Source: Acanthaster planci | Lineage: Eukaryota > Echinodermata > Asteroidea > Valvatida > Acanthasteridae | Assembly (NCBI RefSeq): GCF_001949145.1 | Contig: NW_019091642.1 | Location: 362,262-416,103 of the forward strand | DNA length: 53,842 nucleotides | Reading direction: 5' to 3' | Shown here: in pieces, positions 23,927 through 35,536 of the stretch | How positions within the stretch are numbered: the stretch's first letter is position 1 | Layout: every line of letters starts with the position of its first letter | Translations under genes and position numbers: made by a program | The notes under the pieces: generated by a model | Databases searched by the model: none | What the model saw: the letters and a program-made list of their open reading frames with translations, nothing else | What the model was told of the DNA's origin: nothing

Positions 23927-26900
23927 ATGGCCATACCCACAGTTCCTAACTTCCAACCTTGGGGAGCACTGCCAATATCACAGGTGCACTGTCAGGTGTA
24001 TGGCACCAAGCGTAAGGCTACTTTCACCGAGTGTGGGACCACTAGTGAACAGGTAAAGCATGCCTGACAAAACTGTTTGCCATTGATGACAATATACCAG
24101 AGCAGTAGACTGTACATGTAGTCTTTGTGATGATTGGGACTGGATGTTTACCATTCATTACAGCTCTGAAATTTTGAAGGTTTCGATGTAGAGGTTTTTG
24201 CTCAATAAGGAGCCAGATCAGATTCTCCCCAAATTTCCTGAAGATACATTGAAGTGCTCTGTATTCAGGTATTTCACTGAGCCAAGTGTGCGTTTTGAGT
24301 GACATTCATTACAGAGACTTCCTCAACCATGGAAGCACCAGGAAGTGAAGCTATATGTATGTATGTGATTTCAGTTTGAACAGACTAGAGTGGTGCAAGA
24401 CCAACTCGTTGAAAAGGTACATGTGTGCCACACAGCAGTCTAGTGGTATGCCTGATAAATACATGTACATAAACTCAGTAGGATGTTGGACCTCTTAAGA
24501 ACATGAACTGTTTGACGAAGAATTTTATACACTACTTTATTAACCACTTTCTGCCGGGGATTTCGACGCATGGCTGGGGTCTGGACAAAGGGAACTGGGC
24601 CTTGTAACAAAAGACTGTACTCGTAACAAAAGACCAGGCTGCTGGGATTTACCATTATTTTTTCACTCTCGATAGTGGAGATAATCCAGCCTTGTTTCGA
24701 AACAGTATACCACGGTTGGGGACATTCAGCCCGCGCGAAATACTACCGGGGACAAAAGCACTCCACCACTGCAGCAATGAGCTACACAGTACCGCTGCAT
24801 GCTAATCTGGCCGCTATTAAAAAGAGGTCAGCAGCGCACTGTGCCAGTTTCGTGAACAGAAGAAAATTACGTAACACCACAAAATCTGGGCTCTTTTTAC
24901 AAGGCAGCAGACCTGGCTGAAATACTCCAGCATCAATAGATGTTGCCTGTCAGATTAAAGTAGGAACCAGATAATCCTTCGTGTGGGTGTAAGTGTCCAG
25001 TAAATGAAGATATGTTTTAAAGAATTTTGAAAGCAGAAAAAGTTATAGGTATCCCATCCCAGCATCATCAACATTGATAAATGCCACCAGCACGAAGTGG
25101 TTAAGGTGAATAGCTAAGTAACGAAGTAACTCATTTGATTTTTCTTCTCCCCATCCCAAAGATCACAACTGTAAAAAAACACTGTCTGCACCCATCCACC
25201 CATTTGCTGCACCCAGTAGGCCATTCCCAGCCATCACCATGGCAACGGGATGAGGCATCGGCAGCTTCCAGCCAACCAGACTGCCTTTCAGCAAACTCCT
25301 CCCAGGAACTTTTTCAGACAGCATTTCCACAGCCTGCTGCAGTACAACCTGAAGGGGCAGATATTGTGCAATCGCCAAATGCATTGCCACCAACTCAGAA
25401 TTTTCACAATTCTGATATGCATTCCCAAACTCCGTGTGACATGGACACTGCCATGACAACCAGCGGTATGAGTGCTAACAGCCAATCAGAAACAAGCTAC
25501 ACAGATACCTGGAAACAGCAGACGAGTAGCCAATGTTTGTGTGAGCAACCCAACCAAAACAGGTTAAACATGCTGGAGGTAAACTACACTTTAATTCCCT
25601 TGGCATCCTAGGAAGGGACCTTCCTAAGCTCTTTAACATTCACAACTCCCTACATGTCATCCAGATTATACATTCTTTACTCTTTAACTTTCAGTGGCAT
25701 CAAATCACGCATAAAAGGCAATAATGCAATGACTTTGCATTCTTAAAATTCTACAATTTTCTCACAAACTTAGTAAATTTTGAAGGATCTCGGAAGACCG
25801 ATGTTAATTTTCAACCATGACTCTATGCCTGTGTCGGCACTGATTTTGAAATAGTTTCACAACACAGTGGTGTGTTGTTTAGCACGTCACATTAGAGTTG
25901 CCTGCAAAATCAACTTTTTTGCCATGCCTGAATTACGTGGTCACAGCTGGACAGAATACATGCCTTTGGAGACCACAGCATCAGGCATGTCACCAACAAG
26001 TTATTTCCTAAATACAGCCAAAATTTGATGCAGCCCTCGCAACAAATGCATCATGTAATTTGCTCTGATACTAGATAATAAGCCATGACCACATTTTATC
26101 ATACCCAGACTTGCCCTAAATTCCAAAGCCCAGACAACTTTTTTTTTAAATATGGGTTTCTTCCAAACAATATTTCAGCAGCCACTTAAAAAAATTGTGA
26201 GTCTGAAAATATGCCTAGCACTGCTGCGGTAACATGTGTTTCAGATTTAATCAATCAGAAGGTACCAGCGTAGTACTGTGTGGTGAATCGGGCAAATGGA
26301 ATGATGGGATTTACTGCAAACTACCAACTGAACAACATGGCAGTTGAAACTCAATTATATTGCATTAACCCTAACACTCCCAAATCCTCCAATTCTAATA
26401 CGATTTTACACACACCCTAGGGGGTTAGGGTTAAGGGAAAACTGTTGCTCATTCTTCATTCTGTATTCCAATTATGATTGTTTTGATGTACATGTATATG
26501 GTTGTACTCAGTGGAAAAAGGACAACATAAGTTGCTTTGGTAGATTAAGATAAGTTACACCTTTTTTTTGAGATTTTGACCATTGTATTTCTCTGACTGT
26601 GGAGTTGATATAGTTGGTTGTTAATTTAACTTACTTCTGGCATAGCAGGAAGTGGAATTTGAAAGCAACGATTATTGGGATGTCCCCTACGACCACCACC
26701 TTCTAAAAATGGCCAATGAGATAGAGCAAGCACGTATTGCCATGGAAACAGAAGAAGCTCCATGCTGCCACCAGCCTGGTCTACCGACAACGGAGCCCAC
26801 ATTGATACCAGCCTCAGTTCCGTAAGTAAGGATTGGGACCTTGTCATAAGCAAATTTCCTTGTCATAAGCAGAATCTTGTATTAGCAGTGCTCTTATTAA

Positions 26901-27397
26901 TATGGTTCAACTGTACTTCCTGAAGTTGTGTGTTCACAGCAGATATAACATAGACTTGCTGGTAGAGCTGTAAAGCACAGCCTGGGCCCACCAGCTTTTA
27001 TGCATTTCTTTTCTTCTTCATTTGACAAGCTTTTCTCTCAATGTTGTAATTAATAAGTAAGTAAACATTGACCTTTGACCCTTAACCGTGAATGACAATT
27101 AAATTTTGCTGTATTCATTTATTGCTGGAAATAGCTGTTTTCCCGTGGAAGTTGCTTGCTAATACATGTAGCTCCAATCATGTCTATTGACTTGTCTCTT
27201 ATTACCTCTCGTAGTCAAATGATTTGGACATAGTCTGTCAGAAGAGAGCTTTCCTCTGTCTGGGACCTTGTTGATCAATTGCACTCGTTACCCATATCAT
27301 TCTGTGCAGGTTGGAGATTCACAGTACAGGGAGCCACGTCAGGTGCTACTGTAAGCCTTGTTGGGAGGGACTTCTGGAGCCAGTCAGCTATATATGA
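23927..27397 (+). CDS. Unrecognised four-exon protein with acidic helix and Cys-rich C-terminus
   Basis: Exons 23927-24052, 25162-25578, 26649-26821 and 27310-27397 join in phase to 267 residues. Splice sites: GTAAAG; CCCAAAG then GTAAAC; TAGCAG then GTAAGT; GTGCAG, ending TATATGA. An in-frame TAG 12 bases before the ATG supports the start. Residues 1-42 are compact and include GTKRKATFTECG. Residues 43-181 are polar, Gln/Ser/Pro-rich and probably disordered. Residues 182-220 (NDYWDVPYDHHLLKMANEIE onward) look like an acidic amphipathic helix. The C-terminus has RCYCKPCW, a possible metal or disulfide site. No family is recognised and no function is proposed. The last exon is the least certain. 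Confidence 0.55.
24540..25104. mobile_element. TTAA-bounded piggyBac-like MITE, copy 2
   Basis: Starts TTAACCACTTTCTGCCGGGG and ends CACGAAGTGGTTAA, giving CCACTT/AAGTGG inverted ends between TTAA sites. It ends 57 bases before an exon acceptor of the host gene. Internal open frames are short and match nothing. Confidence 0.6.
26365..26434. repeat. Short TTAA-bounded palindromic element, second copy
   Basis: TTAACCCTAACACTCC at the left and GGTTAGGGTTAA at the right are inverted ends. It is related to 2912-2970 and lies in an intron of the unrecognised gene. Confidence 0.45.
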
Positions 27398-30300
27398 TGT
27401 TTTTTTTAATGTAGGTTTAGTCATTATGAGTATGTAGTGTGAGATCCCACGTGAGTGGTTATTGGAGAGGAACGGATGTGACTATCATCTGATTGCCAAA
27501 ATGGGCATCTGCCCCAATTAACATTCCAAGCCAGAAATACAGGGAGAAATAAGTACCAGTCAAGTCTGCTTTGTTAAAGTCTGATACAAATGTAGTAGAA
27601 CTGCAGTTTGCCCAAGAACCCATTCAGATTTGGACATTATTAGAAAAAGATAAAATCTGGCCAGAAAATTCCAAGTCTGTGTATATTCCAATGAAAATCA
27701 AAGAGACAAAAATCCTCTTAGATATTCCCTTTATCAGAGCAATGAAAGAAGCGCCCTGTTGGCATTGAAGTCAGTAAAGGCAGTGTCCCATTTTTCCTGG
27801 CTATGGGTTGAGATTACACACGACTATGGATAATGGCTGCCACCACTCCTAGACTCCTGTGTACTTTTAAATCACAGCCAAGTAATTCAGGCACTGCTTT
27901 TTATTCCATGGAGGACACAGTGGAAGAAACATGAACAGAGTGAGCGTTTAAACATTATCCTGGCTGTTTTACTGAGATGACATCGCCACTGTGTTTAGTC
28001 TGAACATCATCGTTAGATTTACCATAACTTTTAACCCAAATTAAAATTTTTTAATTAACAGTGATGTTGCCGTCATTTTTTCCATCCTCCGTGCATTTGA
28101 TTGTTTTTGCCAGGAGCCGTTTAAATCCTCCATAATCCTGGCACATACTTTCTGTCTTAACTTTCCACTTACATCAAGCCCTGCTGTATGTAACATTGAC
28201 GCTGGGCTCTAGCTTCCTGCAACACACAAAGAATCCTTGAAAACATCCCAGTGGCTTTTGAAGGAGCTGACAGTGGGGGAGTGTATATCCAAAAATATAC
28301 AGCTCCCCTAAACACAACTATTTCATGAATCATGGGTCTTTCCGGGAAGAACTGCATGTTTGAATTATCTGAAATAAGTATTAAGCTAAATATACTTGAA
28401 GCATCTTGAATAGAGCCTGAAAGTAAAAGGTCACACAGCGAGCTCCCGGAACCCTTGCGTGATCTGCCTATGGGGATTTTACATGGGGCTGTCCTATCAT
28501 GTGCGATAACTTTGGGAATAATGATTCCCAAGTCAAACAAACCCATGAAACACTCATGTTGGAATTTTACCCTTGTTTTTCTCAAGTAATATTGAGGAAA
28601 AGTCACCTGGATATGGGTAAAAAACGAATTTCCTTAACGACCTTTCACTTCTGGTGATATCGTACTTAAGTCTACTTGTTCATGTGCATTTGTTTTCGCT
28701 GCCCGTGCTTACGTGAAAACAAGATTGTAAAACGTTGCAAAGATTTACATACCTGCAGTCGATGGGTTCCAGATTCCGTTGAGTTGACATGACACAGTTC
28801 TTGTCAGCAAAGGTTAGATAAAATATAAGAATCTTTCGTAAAAGTAGATTTCTACTTTAACCTTATTACCGTATGAATTTAGCAAAGTCAGTGAAATAGT
28901 TTGATCTGTTTTTATTTCGGCTTTTACCGTCAGACTAACATAAAATGTGAAACTGTAAATGTTCAACTGTGTACAAGGCTGCCCCATGGCTCTTTTAGGT
29001 TTCTGGAAGTGATGGGTCAATTTTTGGCAGGCTATTTCTCTTTTACATGTAGGTCAGGTAATTGTTCAGCTCCTGTAAAATGATATACTAGCAAATATTT
29101 TACAAAGCCCTTTTTCCCGAGGTGGAATTTTTTTAGAAGTAACAGAGCAAAAAAGTATTAATTCTAAAAAATAGTGCAGGTTTTTTCCTATCCAAGGGCT
29201 CCGGGGGCGCGCTATCAGGGGTCAACTTTCGGGTTCTATATAACACTGACAGTGCTGTATGTGTGGATGGCAGTCATGCTGGTTCAATGTGGTGCATATG
29301 AATTTTAATCTTTTTTGCCGGTTAAAAAGTGCCTTAGTTTTGTAAATCTGTGGTTTGTCATGGTATGTGTACTGGTTTCACTTGTTTTGTGCATCTAAAA
29401 GCCAAACTCAGTGACAGTGTAACACAGTGTGGGTCATTAGCAGAATTTAGGGCAACTTCTCTCTCAGTTCTTCAGGGCTTTAAGTTTAAAACAACTTTGT
29501 TTGAATTTCTATTCTTGGAGGGGTAAAGTATTTTCCCTGCAGTGAAAGTGTGTACAAGTACACAGATGTGGTCATAGAAAGGATGATAACAAAGTTTCAA
29601 ACTTACACTTTGAAATTGACTTTAATAAGCAACATATTTGGGATTTGTGCAAAGAGTTTTAGTTAAAAACAAAATTTCTTTTTGTCAGAAAGGTTTTTTA
29701 CTTAAAAGATTTTGGGGAAGGGGTAGGAATCAATGAGAGTTCCTGCTCCAACTCCTCTCCCCATAAATATAAAAAATACCTTGGTAGGTATGTCAGTATG
29801 CTACATGTTTCTCAGGCACTATGTCATTATTTGCCTCAGGATCATCGGACAGGGAGAGTTGATAGTACAGGAATGATGGCTTGGAGAACAGTCAACATTC
29901 CTGGCATTTGCTTTCACATCCTTTGGGCATCACAGCAAAGCATACAACGTACTGAGTAGAAAACACTTATGCTTGGCAACTAAACACAAACAAGTCGTGT
30001 AATATGATATGCCTATTTGCTCTACATGACTTGTTCTTTATTTTTCTGTTTGGGAGCTTCAATGTGCTGGATGTGATTCCTAAGTTGATCCTGTGATGCA
30101 GGTAGGGGCCGGGTAGACCCTGATGATTTGGAAAACGCTAGACATTTTAAACTTATACATGTAGTCTTGTTATTTGTAGGGTAGACATTCCAAATGGAAA
30201 GACCTGTGTGACCACATACGATTGAGATATACATGTACTTAAAGGTTGTAGTTATCACCCTACTGGCTCAAGTTAATGTCTGTAGCTGTGGTTATTTGTA

Positions 30301-33300
30301 CACTAGAATTGTGCATTATTTATTGAAAGTTTGTTAAGGCTTCTAAAGTTCTGATGTTGCTAAAAACTGTGGATATTTGTTACCAAATTCCACTGAAAGA
30401 AAATGGAAATACATGTACATGTAATTTTCAGATATATCTCTTGTCTTTAGTTTGTTTTGTGGCTGCACTGTTCCAGGGTGTTTTTTTATTGACATGTATT
30501 ATGTATGTTTACACTTAGGCTTGGTAGGTTTGTATTTGAACATTTCAGTAGTGATGGATAGTTTGCTATTTTTAAGTTAAATATTTCCAAGCATTGGAAT
30601 AAAAAACTTCAAAGCATTTTTCAGTCTTGAGGTCAATGTTTCATTGTAATGTTTACCATATCAGAGTTCCCAGGCATTTATTTAATCTCTGTTTCGTAAG
30701 TGCGACAAGTTCTGGGAAGTTACATGTAGGTCAGTGTATTGTTTGGTCCTTCCCTCACATTCCATCCCTGAAACACTATCACATCACACCAAGGTGACAT
30801 GTAAGCCAGGGTTTGGGTCTAAGTTTTATCCCTTTGAGATTTTTCTCCCAATTGTAAGATTAATGCACCTGCTTGCCTTTTTAAATCTTGTAAGCTGAAG
30901 TGGCTGTACTCATCTGACAGGGTCAGATCAATCTTTCAGAAAAAAAGGGGATACATGTATATGCCTGTCAGGTAAGTGCCCTGGAAAACATTTGATATGT
31001 ATAATTTGGGGAATAAAGGTTGAACTTCAGCATTTATTATAGTTAGCCCCACTTTACTCTCATGATCCCATACTCCCATCTACTATCTCAAAAGTTCTAA
31101 CTGAAATAACTTTGTGTCTTCCACACTGGTATATAAAGCTGAATTCTAAACCTTGATGGATGCAACTCGACTACCTTTGACATGAGAATGTCAAAAAAGA
31201 TCCCCTGGATTCTCTGGAAACAGTGTGAGACAAATGACATGGATCAGGTCAAAACACAACCAACCCCAGCTCACAAGTAACTAGAATAGAGAAACTTCAC
31301 TCTTTTGGTGGGTGTTGGGTCCGTCAAGTTGCAGGTGCAGAAATACATGACGCTGACAAGTGAAGAATTTAGTAGGTACATGTAGTACCATGGCATAGTG
31401 CAGTAAGACTTATGGTCTAGAGAACAATTTCAATTCAATACTTGATTAAAACCCAAACTGGCAAGGAGATCTGATACTTTAGCTAGTCCAACTCCTTCAT
31501 AAACGCACTGTTAATACAACATTGTACTTATAATTACAAGTGCAAGTGACATGCATGTACAGGTAAATTCTGAGCTGCTCATAACTTTGCACAAATGCTC
31601 CTATCAGAAATGACATACTGTTCATGTGAAGTAAAGCATGAGGGCATCAGCTAATTCAAGAAACATTGCTTGGCAACTGTGAAAAGGTGAACAGAAAGAG
31701 GTAAACTGGACAAAGGGGCAAGAATGAATGCCTGTTTTGAAAGTAGGTTCCTGCACTCCATGTTTATTGGATTCCTTTTTTGATGATAGCAAGCACTTTA
31801 GCTGAAAATCAATTTGACAGTTCCAATTGCCTCAAATGAACCTGCTGGAGATGGACATGAGTGGTGACAACCACACCCCAGAGTTTTGATCACCTTTGAT
31901 CTTGAAGGAATATAAAAAGCATAAAAAGAATTGCTTCACTTCCACAAAGGTTCCTGTATCCATTCTTGGCATTCAAACTTGGGCATGCATGCATGGATGT
32001 ACATGTATTTCTATACACAGTGACTGTATTGTGCCATCACAGAAGTCTGTCTATGAGTGTCCATATACATGTATCATTGGACGTCAGTACATGGCCCAAA
32101 CTGTACTGAAAGCATTACAAAATAAACACAAAGCAAGATACTTAGGAAGAAATTTAAGGACAAATGTATCATTCCTGAACTTTTACTGCCAAAGCCTCAA
32201 GACAAACCTACTTAAGTTTGACAGAAGCACAAATAAAACCATTTCACTCAGTTCAGCACCCCCCAAAAAGGAATTTTGAATGTCACACATTCCATTGGTA
32301 CATGTTTATTACTTGTTGATATTGTGTACAAAAACGTTCACTTGGCCTGTATAAAAGTGGAAAAATAATCTACAGTAACATGTACATGTATGTACATATG
32401 TCTTCATACAGAAGGCAACCCAAATTACCTCTTTGGAACCTGGTTCATTCCATCAGCTATTGAAGTGACTTTGAATAAACTAAGTTCTGAAACCAACTGA
32501 GACAATCTCCTATTCAAACAAACAGGAAGTGGAAGAGTGATGCAGTTAAAATTGCTTGAAATGTCATTGGCAAAACTACACGCATAAATTTGGCATCGAC
32601 TCAAATGTGCAGACCCTTTCCCTCTGCCCATTTTGGGTTTTAGCTCATTCTTTGGTCTAAATATCTATTGGGAGGTTTCTAATATTTGGACCATATTAAA
32701 AAGTCTTTACCTTTGATAGCCGTGTTGACAAAAAGGTATGTGTAGGTTAGCAGCCACAATGTCACTGGATGTCCACTGCTTAAAGTTGGTCCTTTGCTAA
32801 CTTTTGCTGGGCAGGCAAATTTGCTCAGTAAATTCTCAACATTGGGCCATGGTTTCTCCATGTGCAGTATTCTCAATTTATCATTACCTTCATATTTTCC
32901 TGTTTTTAAATTTTCAATTGGTTAATAATTGCATGGCACTGATGATTACAAAGATCCATCATTCACGTCCTCTGTACATTTTCTCAACTATTTTAATTCA
33001 TGGTTTTTCAGTAGTCCATATAAAACGTTTCAAATTCAAGGCTATACAAATGTTCAACAAAGTCCCATCAAATCAAAATGCACAATGCTCCCAGTGACTA
33101 CAAGCCTGCATTCAATACTGTCTGTGAGCTGAAGATCTTCATTTACTTTCAACTGACGCCACTTTTCAACCACGTCCAAATTCATCCTTCTTCCTGACAA
33201 CCAACTCACACAAAATTAATTCACACAAAATTAACCATTCATGCTTTCTTCATTTGAGCATAATTCAAAATTTGTTGTCAAGCCATGAATACAAATTTCA

Positions 33301-34359
33301 ATTTTCCCTGCTTAATAATGGAAGAAAAATCTTCGAGACTTAACCTGGGAATCATTTGTTCACCTTAATTTGATCTTGTAATTATCTCTTCATAGTCTTA
33401 GGGGAAAACACATGCAGAAAAATGTGGAACACACTACAAAACTTATTAGTTTAATTTACAAAATTTACATAAAAAGTTAAGGCTTTCTTGCTGCTAAAAT
33501 CATTTAAAATGAGATGTAATTTGACAAAATAATACAGTAGTGATTGGAATTTGACTTTGAAGCTCCAAATCCTGTTGCATTTATACACCTGCAAGAGTTT
33601 AAGCCACAGTTTGCAAAATTCAGTGATTTCCAACCCTACCTTGCCCTTTTTTGAAACCTGTAAAATGTTGCAACCTGAGCCAATTTTGTTTGATTGGTAG
33701 ATTGTTATCAACGTAAACATTAGAAAATACTTCAGTGTTTATGTTCCCTGATTTTGCTCCAAAAATGTTTCCTTGGCATGATTTTAAGGCACTCGTGGCA
33801 AAAATGACCTGAATTTCATTAATAAGCTCATTGGTTTTTACATTCCTTTTGCAAAAACTATAATCTGTATAAACATGTTTGAATTACACGTACTCTTCAG
33901 CAGGGATTTTTCGAGACCAATGTTTCAAGTTAAGTCCATGAATTTGACTCACTTTCCAAGGAATGTTTTCCGACCAAATACAAACATTACTGAAATATCC
34001 ACTAATCAAAATCTTGGATTTAGAATTGAAGAAGACATAAATACACATTCTGTTACACAAACAGCGATACACCAAAGAGACATTAACTGCTTCCATAGTC
34101 TAAAATGAACACCACTTGCAAAATTTGAAAGAGTGATGTAACGGAGTAACATTCAGATTCAATCACCCAGTAAGAGTTTACATCTTTAATTGAAACCTCA
34201 GACAATTTCAGCTCATCCTTCCAGTAAAATCACATGGCACCTTTTTGTTTCAAAATCCTTCGAGGAAGAAGTGATTTATTACAATTTCAAAAGCGTGAAA
34301 TAATCAACAAATAAGTCTTTGTATTTTAACTTTTTCTCTTGTTCACTATAAAAAAACTC

Positions 34360-34693
34360 AATAAGCCATTTGTGAGTTATATTTGAATAAAATCTGGTAC
34401 ACTGAGTTCTTTAAATTTACGTGAACACTGCAACTTGAATTTTCCATACTAAAACCACTGTTGCTATACCTCGTGATTCGGGGCAAACTTTTGCTTCATT
34501 ACTATAAGAGATGCCTTACACCAATACACTGTTCTGATAAGAACGGCACAAAGGAACCAGTCCATTCCAGAGATGGTGGTCACTATGCAAAAGCTTGCCC
34601 CAAATCATGAGTGTCTTAAGTCTGGGGAATTCAAACTGTCAAGTTTCACAGTGTACCAGATTTTATTCAAATTTAACTCGCAAGTGGCTTATT
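34360..34693. mobile_element. MITE with AATAAGCC/GGCTTATT ends, copy 2
   Basis: Left AATAAGCCATTTGTGAGTTA and right TAACTCGCAAGTGGCTTATT are inverted ends. ATTTGAATAAAATCTGGTAC also pairs with GTACCAGATTTTATTCAAAT. Its interior shares GGAACCAGTCCATTCC and GCAAAAGCTTGCCCC with copy 1 in inverted order. Confidence 0.75.
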
Positions 34694-35107
34694 GTTGATT
34701 ACTATACTTCTTACATATTCATGACGGATCACCAAACTCTCATTGGCTCATTCACGGTCACACACCAGCGACTATTATTGCTGTTTGCCAAGAACACATG
34801 CAATCGTTCGCGCAAGGAGTAAATAAGCATGCATTTTCAAATGTTGCCCGGCTTACCCGGGTGACAATTAAAAAAACACAAGCACAGTAGCAGAAAATCC
34901 AGGAACTGTCATCCAGGTGTGCTTTGCACTCGTGGTGGTGCCAGCCTAGCGATGGTCTGCATGCATTCTTGTGTGTAAAATAAATGTAAATCACAAAAGA
35001 TGAAGCGTTTGTGTTTCAACCTTAGGAACAAATAAAAGTTCGTGGAAACAATTAAAGATGACTTTTTTTAGAGGTTATTAAATAAAATATGTATGAGGTA
35101 TGGTCAA

Positions 35108-35238
35108 ACAAATATAACATGGTTTATTCTGATCGGACAGTCAATGTTAGTTCCCCGAGGTATTGGAAGTTGATAAAACTAGTACCCAAGGTGGGAAACT
35201 AACACTGACCATCCAACCTCAAACCATGTTATATTTGT
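35108..35238. repeat. Perfect-armed palindrome downstream of FoxN1/4
   Basis: ACAAATATAACATGGTTT at 35108-35125 pairs perfectly with 35221-35238. An inner imperfect pair (GTCAATGTTAGTTCCC against GGGAAACTAACACTGAC) extends the stem. It could be a small foldback element. Confidence 0.7.
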
Positions 35239-35265
35239 ATACTACCACACTGTTAATCACAGAGT

Positions 35266-35271
35266 TTTATT
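35266..35271 (-). promoter_or_regulatory. Candidate poly(A) signal for FoxN1/4
   Basis: AATAAA on the minus strand lies about 265 bases past the FoxN1/4 stop, a plausible 3' UTR length. Confidence 0.45.
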
Positions 35272-35536
35272 CCCTTGAAAATTAATGGCAGTCTGGGTTT
35301 CATGCTAGGTTTGAAACTGTTTCCCCACTCCCAAGGTTAAACTACAAGGGCAGCAAAACTGCTACATCAGGGTGAGTTCAGACCATGTGAGCTTTAGTTC
35401 CGTCCACGCAAATATTTAAAAAGCTCCAAAACTAAAACAAAAATGGATATATTTTGAAAATTAACCGCATGTAAGAAAACCACAGTGTCAACATTTCAAC
35501 AGGGTGCTAAGAAATCTACCTATGGTTTCACTAGCG

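Larger units (their letters stand above)
27398..35536. other. Intergenic region between two convergent genes
   Basis: About 8 kb without a convincing exon. The largest open frame (28169-28606, minus, 145 codons) lacks recognisable motifs. A MITE at 34360-34693, a palindrome at 35108-35238 and short TACATGTA runs are present. Both neighbours end here, so it includes their 3' UTRs. Confidence 0.55.

Noticed and set aside
28169-28606. 145-codon minus-strand open frame
   Set aside because: No recognisable motif, no codon or composition signal distinct from the surroundings, and no splice context tying it to a neighbour; compatible with chance in 54 kb.
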